Below the pieces are notes generated by a model that was not told where the DNA came from, searched no databases, and saw nothing but the letters and a program-made list of their open reading frames with translations. From NCBI GenBank assembly GCA_009760855.2, contig WPIO01000098.1:1421001-1481000 (forward strand): a stretch of DNA of 60,000 nucleotides, in the 5' to 3' direction. The position numbers and the translations under genes are program-made. Positions 46,021 through 55,739 of the stretch are shown here, in pieces. Source of the DNA: Cristatella mucedo (lineage: Eukaryota; Bryozoa; Phylactolaemata; Cristatellidae). Each line of letters begins with the position of its first letter. Position 1 is the first letter of the stretch.

Positions 46021-46213
46021 GTATTTGATTGACAGCGGGGCACATCTAGATTGGCTAAACTGCGATGGTGATCGACCTATCGACATGGCTGATGCAGCCG
46101 ATATCAAGATGCTTCTAGCAAAGGCAATGGACGTCCAAAGTAGGGCTCTGCTTAAGTGCCAAGCTGTTCCGGCTGAAGCGTCTGTTGCGAAATCTTTCGA
46201 CAGTAGAGGACAA
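46021..46213 (+). CDS. MYPT/PPP1R12-like exon 3 (ankyrin)
   Basis: After the acceptor CTGTTGTCAG at 46020 the frame continues exon 2 (phase 2, completing an Arg codon) with YLIDSGAHLDWLNCDGDRPI and DMADAADIKMLLAKAM. MYPT relatives read 'FLI.QGAHV.AVNSEGDTPLDIAEEEAMEELL' at this place. The open frame runs to TGA at 46214, and I cannot place the 3' splice border. I did not find the next ankyrin repeats of the family (the 'GGTALHVAAAKGY' block) downstream. Confidence 0.75.
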
Positions 46214-46843
46214 TGATCGTTGCAGACGATGGCAATGACAGTGATGGTAAGTCGGGCAGTCGAAAGACTGCCCTTAAGCCGTTCCATTGCGGCCTAATCG
46301 AGCAAAGGTCAACGGACAACCTGCCTGTTGAGGTACTGAGCAGGCACTGGCCGTTCACTCTCTGGCGACTGCTTGGTGTCCCTCGTTTGTCGTCGTTTCT
46401 TTGCAATTCCTGCTGTCCTGATCTGAACTGAATTGGTTGGGTTGTTGCTATATTAAAGCAACATCCAGCCGTCGTTCCAAGTTCATCATTCTGTATGCTT
46501 GCCTCTAGTGCAGCAGATGACTGTATTGTGAAACCGTTGTAAGAATATTCACCAGAGCTCCATCTCTCGGCTGCCACAGGCAGATAAGATAACGATGCAG
46601 CCAATGCATTGTTGGCACAACTTTCCTTCTATGTTGAGGGAAACGGTTAGTATCGCGACCCCTGAATAGTCCAATCGCAGTCTGATCCAAGGCATGCATG
46701 ACTGGGTGGGAAGGGGTAGCATATATTTCCCTCTACATGTATCGTGTCTTAAAAGCTGTCGTGATTGGCCTGTCTGGACAAAGTTGTAAAAGTCTCGACC
46801 ATTCTTCTTTCCCTATCGAGTCCCAGGCTACTTCCATACTTTG

Positions 46844-46852
46844 TTGTGTGTG

Positions 46853-46887
<35 letters not shown>

Positions 46888-46888
46888 G
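46844..46888. repeat. (TG)n microsatellite
   Basis: Imperfect TG run with one TTTG interruption. Confidence 0.97.
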
Positions 46889-47089
46889 CTCCTCTATCCT
46901 TTGCTAATTGTCGGCCCCAGCATGTTATGTGAGTACCAATGTGAGTGTAAGCATGGCTGACCATGCAGTCGCAAATGTCGCTCAACGGTCGCTCAAGGGT
47001 AAGGGATATCGTAGCATCAGAAAGCATATCCTATGTGTATGAAAGTCCGACAGCAGGTGATGTAATGTGCTCTGTAACTCCGCAAATTG

Positions 47090-47370
47090 GTTCGCACTAA
47101 GTGCGTGTGATGCAGGAGAGTTTTATATCGGGCACTCACAGCATGAGCAGCTATCGGTATGGATTCGGAGGCAACAGACTTCGTCTCACCGAACAAAAAG
47201 AAAGTGGTAAGCATAGCGTATTCAGGAGAGCCGTTAATGTTGCGAGTAGCGTGGAAATAGCTGCTCAATACCACTGAAAATAATGAACCATTATCGGCAG
47301 CAGGAGTGTAGCTGTCATGCCTAAGAATTGTGGAAGCCAATTCCACAGTCCAGGATGCGTAGAGCTGAAG
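47090..47370 (-). mobile_element. LINE family 3 fragment, reverse
   Basis: It is similar to 44850-45155 and 57.5 kb: GGAGAGTTTTATATCGGGCACTCACAGC, then GGCAGCAGGAGTGTAGCTGTC and AATTGTGGAAGCCAATTCCA. It is decayed. Confidence 0.7.
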
Positions 47371-47611
47371 GTTTTGTCAAGGACAGTATTTTCCGAGTAT
47401 TTCTTGTCTCAGTTTTTGAGTACATGATTTGTTGTCTGCTGCATGCCGTCTTTGGCTTTCATTCAGAAGAGCATATTCTTGCCGATGCCCAAGCCTGTCT
47501 GTCGTCACTGAATTGTCTTCTTCAACGTTACCCCCTAAATTGCTCTGTCACAAAAACTTAAGGAATACCCAAATATTTGACTCGGGCTTTGTCCTATTCA
47601 TTTCTGTCCAG

Positions 47612-47677
47612 GTTCTGATTCAGGAAAAGAACCAGGAAGAGAAACAAGGAACCGTGGAAATCACGGTTGACTACAAG
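47612..47677 (+). CDS. Possible small exon, E/Q/K-rich
   Basis: It lies between an acceptor (TTTCTGTCCAG) and a donor (TACAAG/GTTAGT) and is 22 codons in phase 0 (VLIQEKNQEEKQGTVEITVD). A MYPT-like gene is expected to have exons in this region. The text is compatible with its charged middle but not diagnostic. Confidence 0.35.
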
Positions 47678-47844
47678 GTTAGTCAAAAGAATGGCTTCAT
47701 TCTGGTGGCCGTCTATCTAAACCACCAAGCTGGCTAAACACTCACTGCACCTAGCTAACGGTGTCCAAATTAGTATAGTCAGAGCCTGAGGCAACTGCTT
47801 AGCTGGTATAAGCACTCATTTTTGACCGTACCTGCTGATAACAG

Positions 47845-47948
47845 TGCAAGGGTGTACCGACCGGCCGAGCAGCCGGCTCTGAGCATGGCTCCAGCTGGCG
47901 CTGGCGGTACGAAACTACAAGCCACGCTGCTCCTTCGTCAGGCAGCAG
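47845..47948 (+). CDS. Possible exon, A/P/G-rich
   Basis: It is bounded by CTGATAACAG and GGCAGCAG/GTATTT. The open frame reads ARVYRPAEQPALSMAPAGAG and ends LLLRQAA. It is plausible as a low-complexity middle exon of the MYPT-like gene, with no family motif. Confidence 0.25.
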
Positions 47949-48301
47949 GTATTTACAGATCAGCTTACACACTGGGCTGCGATTTGATACCGTCGTGTCA
48001 ACTGGGTGCTGCTTCCGCACAGTCTGCCATAAAGCAGTGGTAGCAGGTCTGCTGCAGCTGACTTCGACCTGTCCTCAGATGGCCGGTAGCCCGGTTTCAC
48101 GGTAGCCCGGTTTCACGGAAGCCGTCATGCATGGGCCATTCACTGTTGAGCCTCCGGCATCGGTCGGCAAGTTCCCCTGGCTTTTTGTTGCCACCGTGGC
48201 AATAGGCTAACACCTGAGGACGGCATTGATCGGCTCTCAACTCGGAATGACCTCTGCTGGGGTTGCCTGCCTGTTGGGTCGGACTCTATACTAAGGGGTA
48301 G

Positions 48302-48502
48302 TTCCTAAATGCCAAGGCACAGCAGCAGCAGCTCAACTTAGCTTTGGGCTCCTTCAAGTCAGAAAGCCAATTTGGGCTCGGCCACCACGACCTTAGCCTG
48401 GCTGGTGCTGCCGCTTCCAATATGTCCTTTGCAGCCCCCGAGGTCGATCATTCCGAGAAGCTTGATCTGCTTGGAAGAGCTGAACTCAGCTTGCTGCAGT
48501 GA
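48302..48502 (+). CDS. Possible coding stretch after a (CAG)n run
   Basis: A 66-codon open frame starting near a short CAG run reads QQQQLNLALGSFKSESQFGL and ends at TGA. The splice borders are unclear. It could be an exon of the MYPT-like gene or chance. Confidence 0.2.
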   Translation, partial: FLNAKAQQQQLNLALGSFKSESQFGLGHHDLSLAGAAASNMSFAAPEVDHSEKLDLLGRAELSLLQ

Positions 48503-49179
48503 CTCTTGGTCTGGTTGCGGAAGGCAGGGTTAGAAGGGCATGGAAGAACATGCGTGTGCTGCAGCCTGTAGCTAGCCCGGAATTGAATGATTCGGGTGGT
48601 GTATGCATTTGTCCTGCTTGCCATCGTATGTCGAGCTAGCTCACTGTGCGAGATATTTCGGCCGAAAGTGTGCACAAGTCAATCAGAAGTGCACTTCTAA
48701 CGTCCTACCACAAGTAATCGTATGGTCAGTGATAGATGCTATTGTTCAGCAGTAAATTGTGCCTCCAATCGCGTTTGTTGATCAGCCCAGCTTGGCAGAC
48801 TTACCCCAAATGGGATCTCTCCAAGATCCTTACCTTCCTTGGACCCAACCCAGAGGCTAGCCTTGTTCAGAAGAAATGGTGCCACACCCAAAATCCAAAG
48901 TGTAGCCATCTTTTGACTGGCAGCTCTGCTATTTTGACTGGTTACATTGCTGGTACCATACTTTGTGAAAATGCTGACTTGCTGTTATTGCAATACATGC
49001 CAGTGCTTTGAGGCAGCTGCTGTTTTGCGTAAGTGCTAATTTGCTTGAATCTACCAGGGTATGGCCAAAGTCGTGGGATTTAGCCCCGAGGCCTATGGGA
49101 AGCATACGAATAGAGATTATGTTTTCTTAGGGTGCCATTAGGACGTTTATAAACTTTCTATAGTACGGAGTTTTGAAAT

Positions 49180-49193
49180 CCCCCCCCCCCCCC
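49180..49193. repeat. Poly-C run (first of two)
   Basis: C14. A second C-rich run is at 49305-49323. The sequence after both runs is alike (GTGCAGCGAGCTTGGTCG versus GTGCAGTTAGCCTTGTCG), suggesting a local duplication of about 130 bases. Confidence 0.85.
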
Positions 49194-49349
49194 GTGTGCA
49201 GCGAGCTTGGTCGCTTCGGCACACTCTGGAGATTGATTGTCTGGCCACGATTTTCAGCTGATAAACGACCAGGAAGAAAAAGAAGGGAACCACAGGCTAA
49301 ACCTCCTCCCCTCCCCCCCCCCCTGTGCAGTTAGCCTTGTCGGTTTCAG

Positions 49350-49503
49350 CTACAAATCGACGAGAGAAAAAAGGCAGCTACAGCGACGAGATCAAAAACG
49401 ACTCTGACGCCAAGCGGCTAGTAGCTTGCAGAAGAGCGTCGTCTGCGAATCGCATCAACACCGGGGACAAGCACACTATGGTCATGCACACAGCAATCGA
49501 AGA
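49350..49503 (+). CDS. Possible exon of the MYPT-like gene, basic/Ser-rich
   Basis: The acceptor TCGGTTTCAG and a consensus donor (GAAGA/GTGAGT) flank an open frame: TNRREKKGSYSDEIKNDSDA then KRLVACRRASSANRIN. MYPT proteins have an RRERR.SY segment followed by the basic ROCK-target region, and the resemblance is suggestive only. It is placed correctly between the ankyrin and coiled-coil exons. Confidence 0.4.
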
Positions 49504-49953
49504 GTGAGTAGTACTCGTGAAGGCTTCTCCCAAAGAAAATCCCGTGGTCCTGTCTAACCGGCAGTCGGACGAAGACGATGATGATGAGAAGCCGTCGATA
49601 TGGAACGTCTATGACACCGCTGTCTCCTGTGTCTTGCCCGTTATGTAGTTCATTCGTTGGCTTGCTGCCGTTGATGTCAGCGAGTTGCAGGTCAAGCTGT
49701 TGTTCTGCCTCTAGTGGGCGAAAGTTCTTATCGTCGATGCCCAATGGGTGATGCCGCCGTGTTGTGTTAAGCCGAGTTCCGTGCAGTCGGGTTTTGCAGT
49801 TGTTCGAAATGCAATTGCTAGAGTTTCATTTCACCTTTCTGCTTCCTAGGTAAACGCCAAGAACCGACTGGCACGACCGCTAACAGCAGATTCGAAGAGG
49901 TAAAGACCGTTTGTAATTGCGCATGTTTGTGTGCCTGTGTTTGAGTGTGTGTT

Positions 49954-49956
<3 letters not shown>

Positions 49957-50008
<52 letters not shown>
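49957..50008. repeat. (TG)n microsatellite
   Basis: About 52 bases of TG after an imperfect GTGTGTTTGTGC start. Confidence 0.97.
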
Positions 50009-50009
<1 letters not shown>

Positions 50010-50134
50010 AGCCACCACTTTTGATGCTCTGCTTCGAAGAGTGACTTCGAAGACTGTTTGATAGTCCTGTAAGATGCTCCAGTCCATCTGCGTCCTTTTT
50101 TTACAATAACGAGTTGCCGGTTTGTTTTAGCAGA

Positions 50135-50467
50135 CCTGGCCAACCAGACGAAATGGATCTAGCCGAGGCAAGAACAGCACCAGGGCCGCTGAACAAAGTG
50201 CCAGAATCTTTGCTTTTGGTGTCGCGCCTGGAAGAACCACGTTGCAAGTCAATTGTAAGTGGTTTTATAGCACCAAATGCAGACTCGCGATCTATCGGCG
50301 ATGTGGCGGCTGCTAGTTAACTCCTATGAAGGTATGCTTACGATGGTGAGGTCGCTCACTTGAAAGAATTAGCTAGCATTAAATTCTATTATTCTCTGCC
50401 CACCCACTGGTGGCTAATGATTCTGATGTGTTTCTCATCTCTCCTGCCGGTCTGTGGCTATGCGTAA
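50135..50467 (+). repeat. Second copy of the ankyrin-like segment of 12.77-13.1 kb
   Basis: Shared words with 12765-13095: CCTGGAAGAACCAC, TTACGATGG.GAGGT, CACTTGAAAGAATT, GATTCTGATGTGTTTCT and CTGTGGCTA.G. A good donor (CAATT/GTAAGT) lies at about 50257-50263, so part may be an exon of the MYPT-like gene or of a captured gene. The right end coincides with a LINE, as in the first copy. Confidence 0.7.
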
Positions 50468-50875
50468 TAATAATAAGTGCACTTTAAAAATTCTGAATGG
50501 TGAGCCTCATCGTGCTCGATGAACAATATGAATAACGTCGTTAGGGGTGACATGCGCAGGGTCAGCATGCAACTGTTGTAAGTGGCAGCATGCACAATGT
50601 CAGCACCCATAAGCACATGAAGAAAGAATCACAGGCACCCACTAAATGCTGTCCTAAATAGGTGTGTGTTTTAAGTACTTTTTAAATGTGGTCATGTCAG
50701 GGGACGTTATGATGCAAGCCGGGAGGGAGTTCCTGCCTTTAGGAGCATACGAATTAATCCACGGTCACCAAATGCTTTGAACTTGGTACGAGATATTATT
50801 AAACTGTTGGATTCCGCAAAGCGGGTGGTATGATGCTTGGCGTTGTGGGGAAGTAGATCTGAGAGATAAATCCGA
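50468..50875 (-). mobile_element. LINE (L2/CR1-like) copy, reverse
   Basis: It starts AATAATAATAAGTGCACTTT, but the hairpin is mostly lost. It continues with GTTAGGGGTGACATGCGCAG and the minus-strand C-terminus up to the RTKFKAFGDRG / LLPHNAKHHTTRFAESNS region at 50707-50830. It is old and diverged. Confidence 0.8.
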
Positions 50876-51782
50876 GGTAATTCGGTGTTCCTGTTAGCTT
50901 TCCTCCTATCCATAGTCGTGTGCCATCTGCGCTTACCATGGTTCTGCTCAGGGTTAGTGGCTGAGGCCTGTCTTACCTTTCGTCACGGCTTTTCCCGTCT
51001 TGTCTTTTTCCTTTTGCTTTGGCATTGGCAGTACCGCTCGGCTTGGTAACAAGGGCAGCAAGGCCCCTGTCCTCGTCTGCCAAGCATGTCACTCGGTTGC
51101 CTACCTAGAGCTGTGAGTTCCCATGGTGTGGGATCCAACAATGTGCGTCGGTGCCGTACGAGTGCCCCATTTCGTTTTGACCCTTTGCTTTGGAAGGACG
51201 CATTTAGCAGCTGTAACGGTTGTACTTCGGCTGCATCAACAGCTGCATACACGAGAGGTTGAGCCGAACCGATAGCCTACCTGCTCAGCTGGTCGAGCGA
51301 TGCAGCGCCTCTAGTAGCAGCAGTGGCTGCAGCAGCACCCAGGTCACTATTGCATAACGCTTACGCCCAGCTTTAGCTCAGCCCTTGGCGCCTTGCTAGC
51401 ATGCATACTGTTTCCCCGCTCTCTAGGTTTTCGTCATCACTGAACCCCCAAAATCACCACCACTGTGACCATCAAAACAGTCAGTGGCTAGTCCCTGTCT
51501 CGAAAGCCGACGTGAGCCAAGCCTCTCTCAACGTCGTTTTCTGAGCAGTTTCAGGTTCGGCACTTTTTGCTGTTGGGGAGGCATGTGATGGTGGTCAAAC
51601 CACCTTGCTCTCCTGGGTGAGTGTGCCTTTGTGTGCGATGTGCTGCCACTTGCCAGTTCAGTCGTCCTTGACATCGTTCGATGATAACTAGGATACTTGG
51701 CCTGTCTTTCGTGTTGTGTGCTCTGGCCACCAAGCTCAGATTAGGTGTTGGATTCGGTGACTGATCATATTTCACTCCGTGT
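50876..51782. other. Intronic stretch, no exon confirmed
   Basis: GC-moderate sequence with several AG/GT pairs but no motif that I can tie to a protein. Confidence 0.35.
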
Positions 51783-51895
51783 ACGTTCAGTATGTATGTA
51801 TGCCATGTATGTTGTTTATACAAATGTTGTTTATATGTGAAAATGTTGTTTAAACATATATAATATGTGAAAATGTTGTTTATACAAATGCTATT
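51783..51895. repeat. Short AT-rich tandem motif
   Basis: The phrase ATGTTGTTTA(T/A)A recurs four times (CATGTATGTTGTTTATACAA, AATGTTGTTTATATGTG, AATGTTGTTTAAACATAT, AATGTTGTTTATACAAATG). Confidence 0.75.
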
Positions 51896-52351
51896 GAAGA
51901 GAGGTTTCAGCTCGGTAGTTCATAAGCAGGGCATGGCCTGACCAACTGGTTTGCATTTGTGGCTTGTTTGGATTACTGACTGCCTAAATGTGCTTATCCT
52001 TAAGAGCAGATGTCCAAATGGGTGGCCCCTAATTGACAATTGCAGGTATTGCACACTAGTCACATTGGGGCAGCAGCCGTGCCTCCTTGTATACACTGCA
52101 GCAGTTTCCCTTTACAAGCTCTGCTTCTCTGTGCTGCCTGCAGGCAGCTGCCGACAGCAGATGAATCGTCGGTCTCCTACAAGAACAACGTTGCTTTCAG
52201 TTGCAGTCTTTTGCCTGTGCATGATTAATGGTTAAATTAATGAATAAATAAATTCAGTCTGTATGTATGCTATAGATCGCTTACTTAATCGATAGTAACC
52301 GTCAACTCATGGACCGTTTTGGAGGCAGAGAACGGTGCCCCACATTCGAAA

Positions 52352-52534
52352 TTATAGCCAAGTGAACTGACCGTACACGACCGATCCTGACGGATACCCG
52401 CTAAGTGTGTCGTACAACGGCAATGATGCTTTACCACCGCGAGGACTTTGGAAGGGTCCATGCAGACGGCTGGCATGGAATTGCGATGTGTCACTGATAA
52501 TTCGTTGAGAACCCGGTGCTTGGCGCCTTTTATT
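52352..52534 (-). CDS. Exon 2 of a small minus-strand gene, TPPP/p25-alpha-like end?
   Basis: The acceptor is AG before AATAAAAGG at 52534; the frame is 60 codons to TAA at 52352. It reads RIISDTSQFHASRLHGPFQS, then a G/K patch and LYDTLSGYPSGSVVYG. Tubulin polymerisation-promoting (p25-alpha) proteins end with 'DTSKF.GSH..RFD.SGKGKG..GR....D.SGYVSGY', and the spacing of DTS-F, S, F, GK, D and SGY-SG agrees within one residue. An alternative frame, also open here, extends to 52285. The assignment is tentative. Confidence 0.4.
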   Translation of the reverse strand, partial: NKRRQAPGSQRIISDTSQFHASRLHGPFQSPRGGKASLPLYDTLSGYPSGSVVYGQFTWL

Positions 52535-52587
52535 CTCAACAATTACAAGCCAGAAAAACAGAACTGCAAAGAGAAACAAAGCATTAC

Positions 52588-52719
52588 CTTTTTAAAATTT
52601 TCAATGGTGACTTCTGTAAAGCTGCCAGGTCCGATACCACCAGCTGTGCTCACACCTGGTGCACAAGCACCAACAGGACCAGCTGCTGCAGTCTTGCCAC
52701 TGTTGCTGCTGCCACTCAT
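52588..52719 (-). CDS. Exon 1 of the same small minus-strand gene
   Basis: From an ATG at 52719 there are 44 codons (MSGSSNSGKTAAAGPVGACA, then GPGSFTEVTIENFKK) ending in phase 0 at a donor AAAAAG/GTAATG. The frame extends further upstream to an ATG at 52803, so the start is uncertain. TEVTIENFKK resembles the 'I.(Y/F)E.FKKAL' strand of p25-alpha proteins, but the EF-hand-like core is absent. Together with exon 2 it would give about 104 residues. It is antisense to the 3' part of the MYPT-like gene. Confidence 0.45.
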
Positions 52720-52853
52720 TACAACAGAACTTGACAGTGACCTCTGAACGAGCTTTGTAGCTTTTAGCTGCCAGCCGCCCACATTGTTGCTGACGCCGTG
52801 CATTCACGCAGTGCATTCACCTCTGAATCGTGTAGAAACGCCGTGCTGTGAAG

Positions 52854-52898
52854 ATAAGATTTTCGGAGCTTGAGGAAGAGCTGCAGGAAGAGCTGCAG
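52854..52898 (+). CDS. MYPT-like penultimate exon: coiled-coil segment
   Basis: IRFSELEEELQEELQ precedes a donor (CTGCAG/GTAGGC). Family members read 'RRISEMEEELK...' at the same distance from the C-terminus. The 5' border (AG at 52852) has a weak pyrimidine tract. Phase 0 out fits the next exon. Confidence 0.65.
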
Positions 52899-53360
52899 GT
52901 AGGCTCTCTCTCTCTCTCTCTCTTGCTCTCTTTCACCTATCGACGCTCGCACTCGCTCTCCATCAGCGCTCAGGGTCAGTCGCCTGCACTTGCACTCCGT
53001 GTCCTTGAGCTGCTATTCGAGAGCGAGCAGCGAATCACCATGACCATAGACAGCTACTCGTGGGTCCTGCCTGCAACTTCGGCTTCACACGTAGCCAGAT
53101 TTGGTGTGGAGCAAGATCGTGACCTGTTGCTGCTCCTGCCCGAGCGCTACACCATGCTAACGCGTTATATAGAGACCGATTCGAGCGACGATCTTCCCGA
53201 AACCCTGCCCTGCACTAAGCCCTACTGGGTATTGTCGCGATATGAGCCTAGTTTCGTTGATGGTGCAGTTGCTTCCGACTTGCCGACAGCCTGTATCTAC
53301 AATGGCCAGCATCAGTACTGCCTAGGGGGAAATCAAGAAAGACTTTGTAGGTGATTGTAA
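52899..53360 (+). other. Intron with a long open frame of unknown meaning
   Basis: The plus frame stays open from exon 52854 through a short TC run to TGA at 53354 (168 codons in all). The part from about 53040 (SYSWVLPATSASHVARFGVE, then LLLLLPERYTMLTRYIETDS and C-containing SDLPTACIYNGQHQYCLGG) looks protein-like and meets GTAG/GTGATT. It could be an alternative or retained exon. No family is recognised. Confidence 0.3.
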
Positions 53361-53749
53361 GAGAGAGTGATAGAAAGAGGGAGAAAGAGAAATAGTGGGA
53401 GAGAACGAGACAGTGGGTAAGAGAGACAGTGGAAGACAGAAGATTTGTTCTCATTGACCACCACCCCCCTGAACTGCTTCTGGCATCGAGGTTGATTTAG
53501 CGTTTGTGTTTCATCCCGTCACACCTTTCAGCAACTGCAGGCTCATTTTTCTGCAGTAGCACGAGGTGACAACTTCAGTGCTGAAATTTTTAATCTCTAC
53601 TCAGGCAGGCAGTAGGTGCTTCTCTTCAATGTGCTCTGCGGTGACCCAGCTACTCTAATCTGCTCGTCGCTCGCTCGTTGCGATTTATTGAAGAAAATCC
53701 TTACCTGTCACAGTCGTAAAGCATATGGGCGTGACTCTTTCTGTTGCAG

Positions 53750-53857
53750 GACGCAGCCATTTTAAAGCTGGACAATAGCATTTTCAAATCTCACGAAAAG
53801 AGAATAAAAGAAGAAAACGCAGCTCTAATCCGGATAATGAGAAAATTGTCAAAGTAG
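53750..53857 (+). CDS. MYPT-like last exon: C-terminal coiled coil
   Basis: The acceptor TTTCTGTTGCAG is followed by 35 codons and TAG: DAAILKLDNSIFKSHEKRIK, then EENAALIRIMRKLSK. MYPT proteins end '...[20 protein letters not shown]', so the match at the C-terminus is close, including the terminal KLSK. This end forms the leucine-zipper-like coiled coil that in the family binds regulators such as PKG. The exon has no damage. Confidence 0.85.
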   Translation, partial: DAAILKLDNSIFKSHEKRIKEENAALIRIMRKLSK

Positions 53858-53919
53858 GTAAATAGAAAATTTGCTCGTTTCATGGATAGCGACCAGAAGT
53901 TTCAACTGTTACGACACTG

Positions 53920-54860
53920 GAACGGACATAACAAGAAAAAAGAATTGGAACAAACAAAACGAAAACAAACTTATCTTTCAAATGTGAATGCGTATGCGTA
54001 CCTTGACTGGAATACGGCTTTTTCGAAGCTTCTCCGAAAAAAAGAAACGAAGAATTATCTGTCGAATTCTAATGCACGTGCGTACCACGTCTTGAATGCA
54101 GCCTTGCGGATAGAAACTGGACCTTGCCACTGGTACGGACGTTAAAGGAGATACAATTGAAAGCGAAATAAAGTGAAAATAATAATTATCTTTTTGCGAA
54201 TATGTATGTATGCCTATTTTGACTCGAATGCAGACTTACCAAAGCTCCTACAAAACAAAAAAAGAATTCCTACAAAACAAAAAAGAAGAGTTATCTGCCG
54301 ATTGCGTATGCTTATGCGAACTCGAGTGCGGCCCTTACGGATATCGACCAAAACTTGACAATGGAACAGACGGGAAAAAGAAAAAAAATTGAAACTCACA
54401 TTAAACAAAAAACAAAGAATTACCTTTCGAATGTGACTGCCTATGCATATTTCGACTAGAATGCAGCCTTTCCGAAGCTCTTACGAAACGAAAAGAAGAA
54501 TTCTCAGCTTAATGCGTATGCGTATCATGACTCGAATTCAGCCTCACGGATAAAGACCGGAACTTGACATTGGAACAGACGTAATAAGAAAAAAGAATTC
54601 AAACTAACCTAAAACAAAAAAAACATCTTTCGATAGGAAATACGTACGCCTACCATCATGATTCGTATGCAGCCTCACGGATAACGTCCGTAACTTTTGA
54701 CTGCGACACTAGAATGGACATAAAAAAATTGCAACGGACATGAAACGAAAGGCAAGAATCATATTCCGAATGTCCAATGCACACTCACAACTTGACTCAA
54801 ATGTGGCCTATCCGAAGCTCCTCCGACGAAACGAAACGAAGAATTATCTTTGAGTGGGCG
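53920..54860. repeat. Degenerate ~225 bp tandem repeat downstream of the MYPT-like stop
   Basis: Two half-units alternate. One has GAATTA(T/C)CTTTCGAATGTGA, ATGC.TATGC.TA and CGAAGCTCcT. The other has AATGCGTATGCGTA, GCCTcACGGATA.AGACCGGAACTTGACA and TGGAACAGACG. Half A occurs near 53970, 54185, 54418 and 54770; half B near 54055, 54292, 54500 and 54640. The A-rich joints (AAACAAAAAA) are imperfect. No coding function is evident. Confidence 0.75.
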
Positions 54861-55739
54861 GCTCAGAGTGGGTGTCTCCGTATCGGCGTCGTCACTGAAG
54901 CATCGACGAACGACTTCTCATCGTATCAAAGCATATTCGCATTGAGTCGTTATGCATTTCTACCGTCGAGCTTTTACGTCGCCGACCTTCCGTGACCGAC
55001 ATGTAAGTGTCCTCTGTGACCGAAGAGGCTCGAAGCTTCAGCTACAGTGCTCAGATCAACTTGGTCCTGTTCACTCATTGACAAAGCTGAGCGTACCGTC
55101 GGCTCACAGAAGGACCATTATGACTGCCCTTCCAGAAAGGCTAATCATCGGCTGGTAATCCAGCCCATCATAGCCGACCTTTGCCGATAGGGGCTCAAAG
55201 GCCAGTCTCTAATAGCTATCGGAAGAAAAAACGTTGGCGTCTGAATGAACGACAAGGGTCAGCAAGATATGCAAATGTACATTTCTGCTAGCGTATGGGC
55301 CATGCACCGATTTTGCTGACCGATTCGGTGAACGCACACCCAGGTGACTTTGCACAGATTCTTGTTTGTTGCTGCTAATTAGTTCATGAACTGACACACA
55401 GCATGCTTAATTCTCGTTTCAGTCAAGTTTTTCATTTCAATATAACAAATTGTCAAACTCGACCACGTGACTTTTAATCTGTTTCTGACCGATGCTGAAT
55501 GAGTTGTGACAGCACTAAAGCTACATCATTTTGAGGCTGGAAGCTTGGGAGGTTAATAAATAAGCCATTTTTGAGTGATAAGTGTCTGCTTGGAGAAGTC
55601 GTTCTGTTTAGCAATCCAGAACTGCTTGCCTGGCATCTTGAGTCGCATTGTTCAAATAGAGACAGCAAACATTAACTAGCGATACAAAGTTAGTGTGGCT
55701 TTGTGCTGTACCGTTTGGGAGACCCACTTTTTGGAAGTA
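54861..55739. other. Intergenic stretch, no gene seen
   Basis: Mixed composition and short frames only, with no repeat or family match. Confidence 0.4.
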
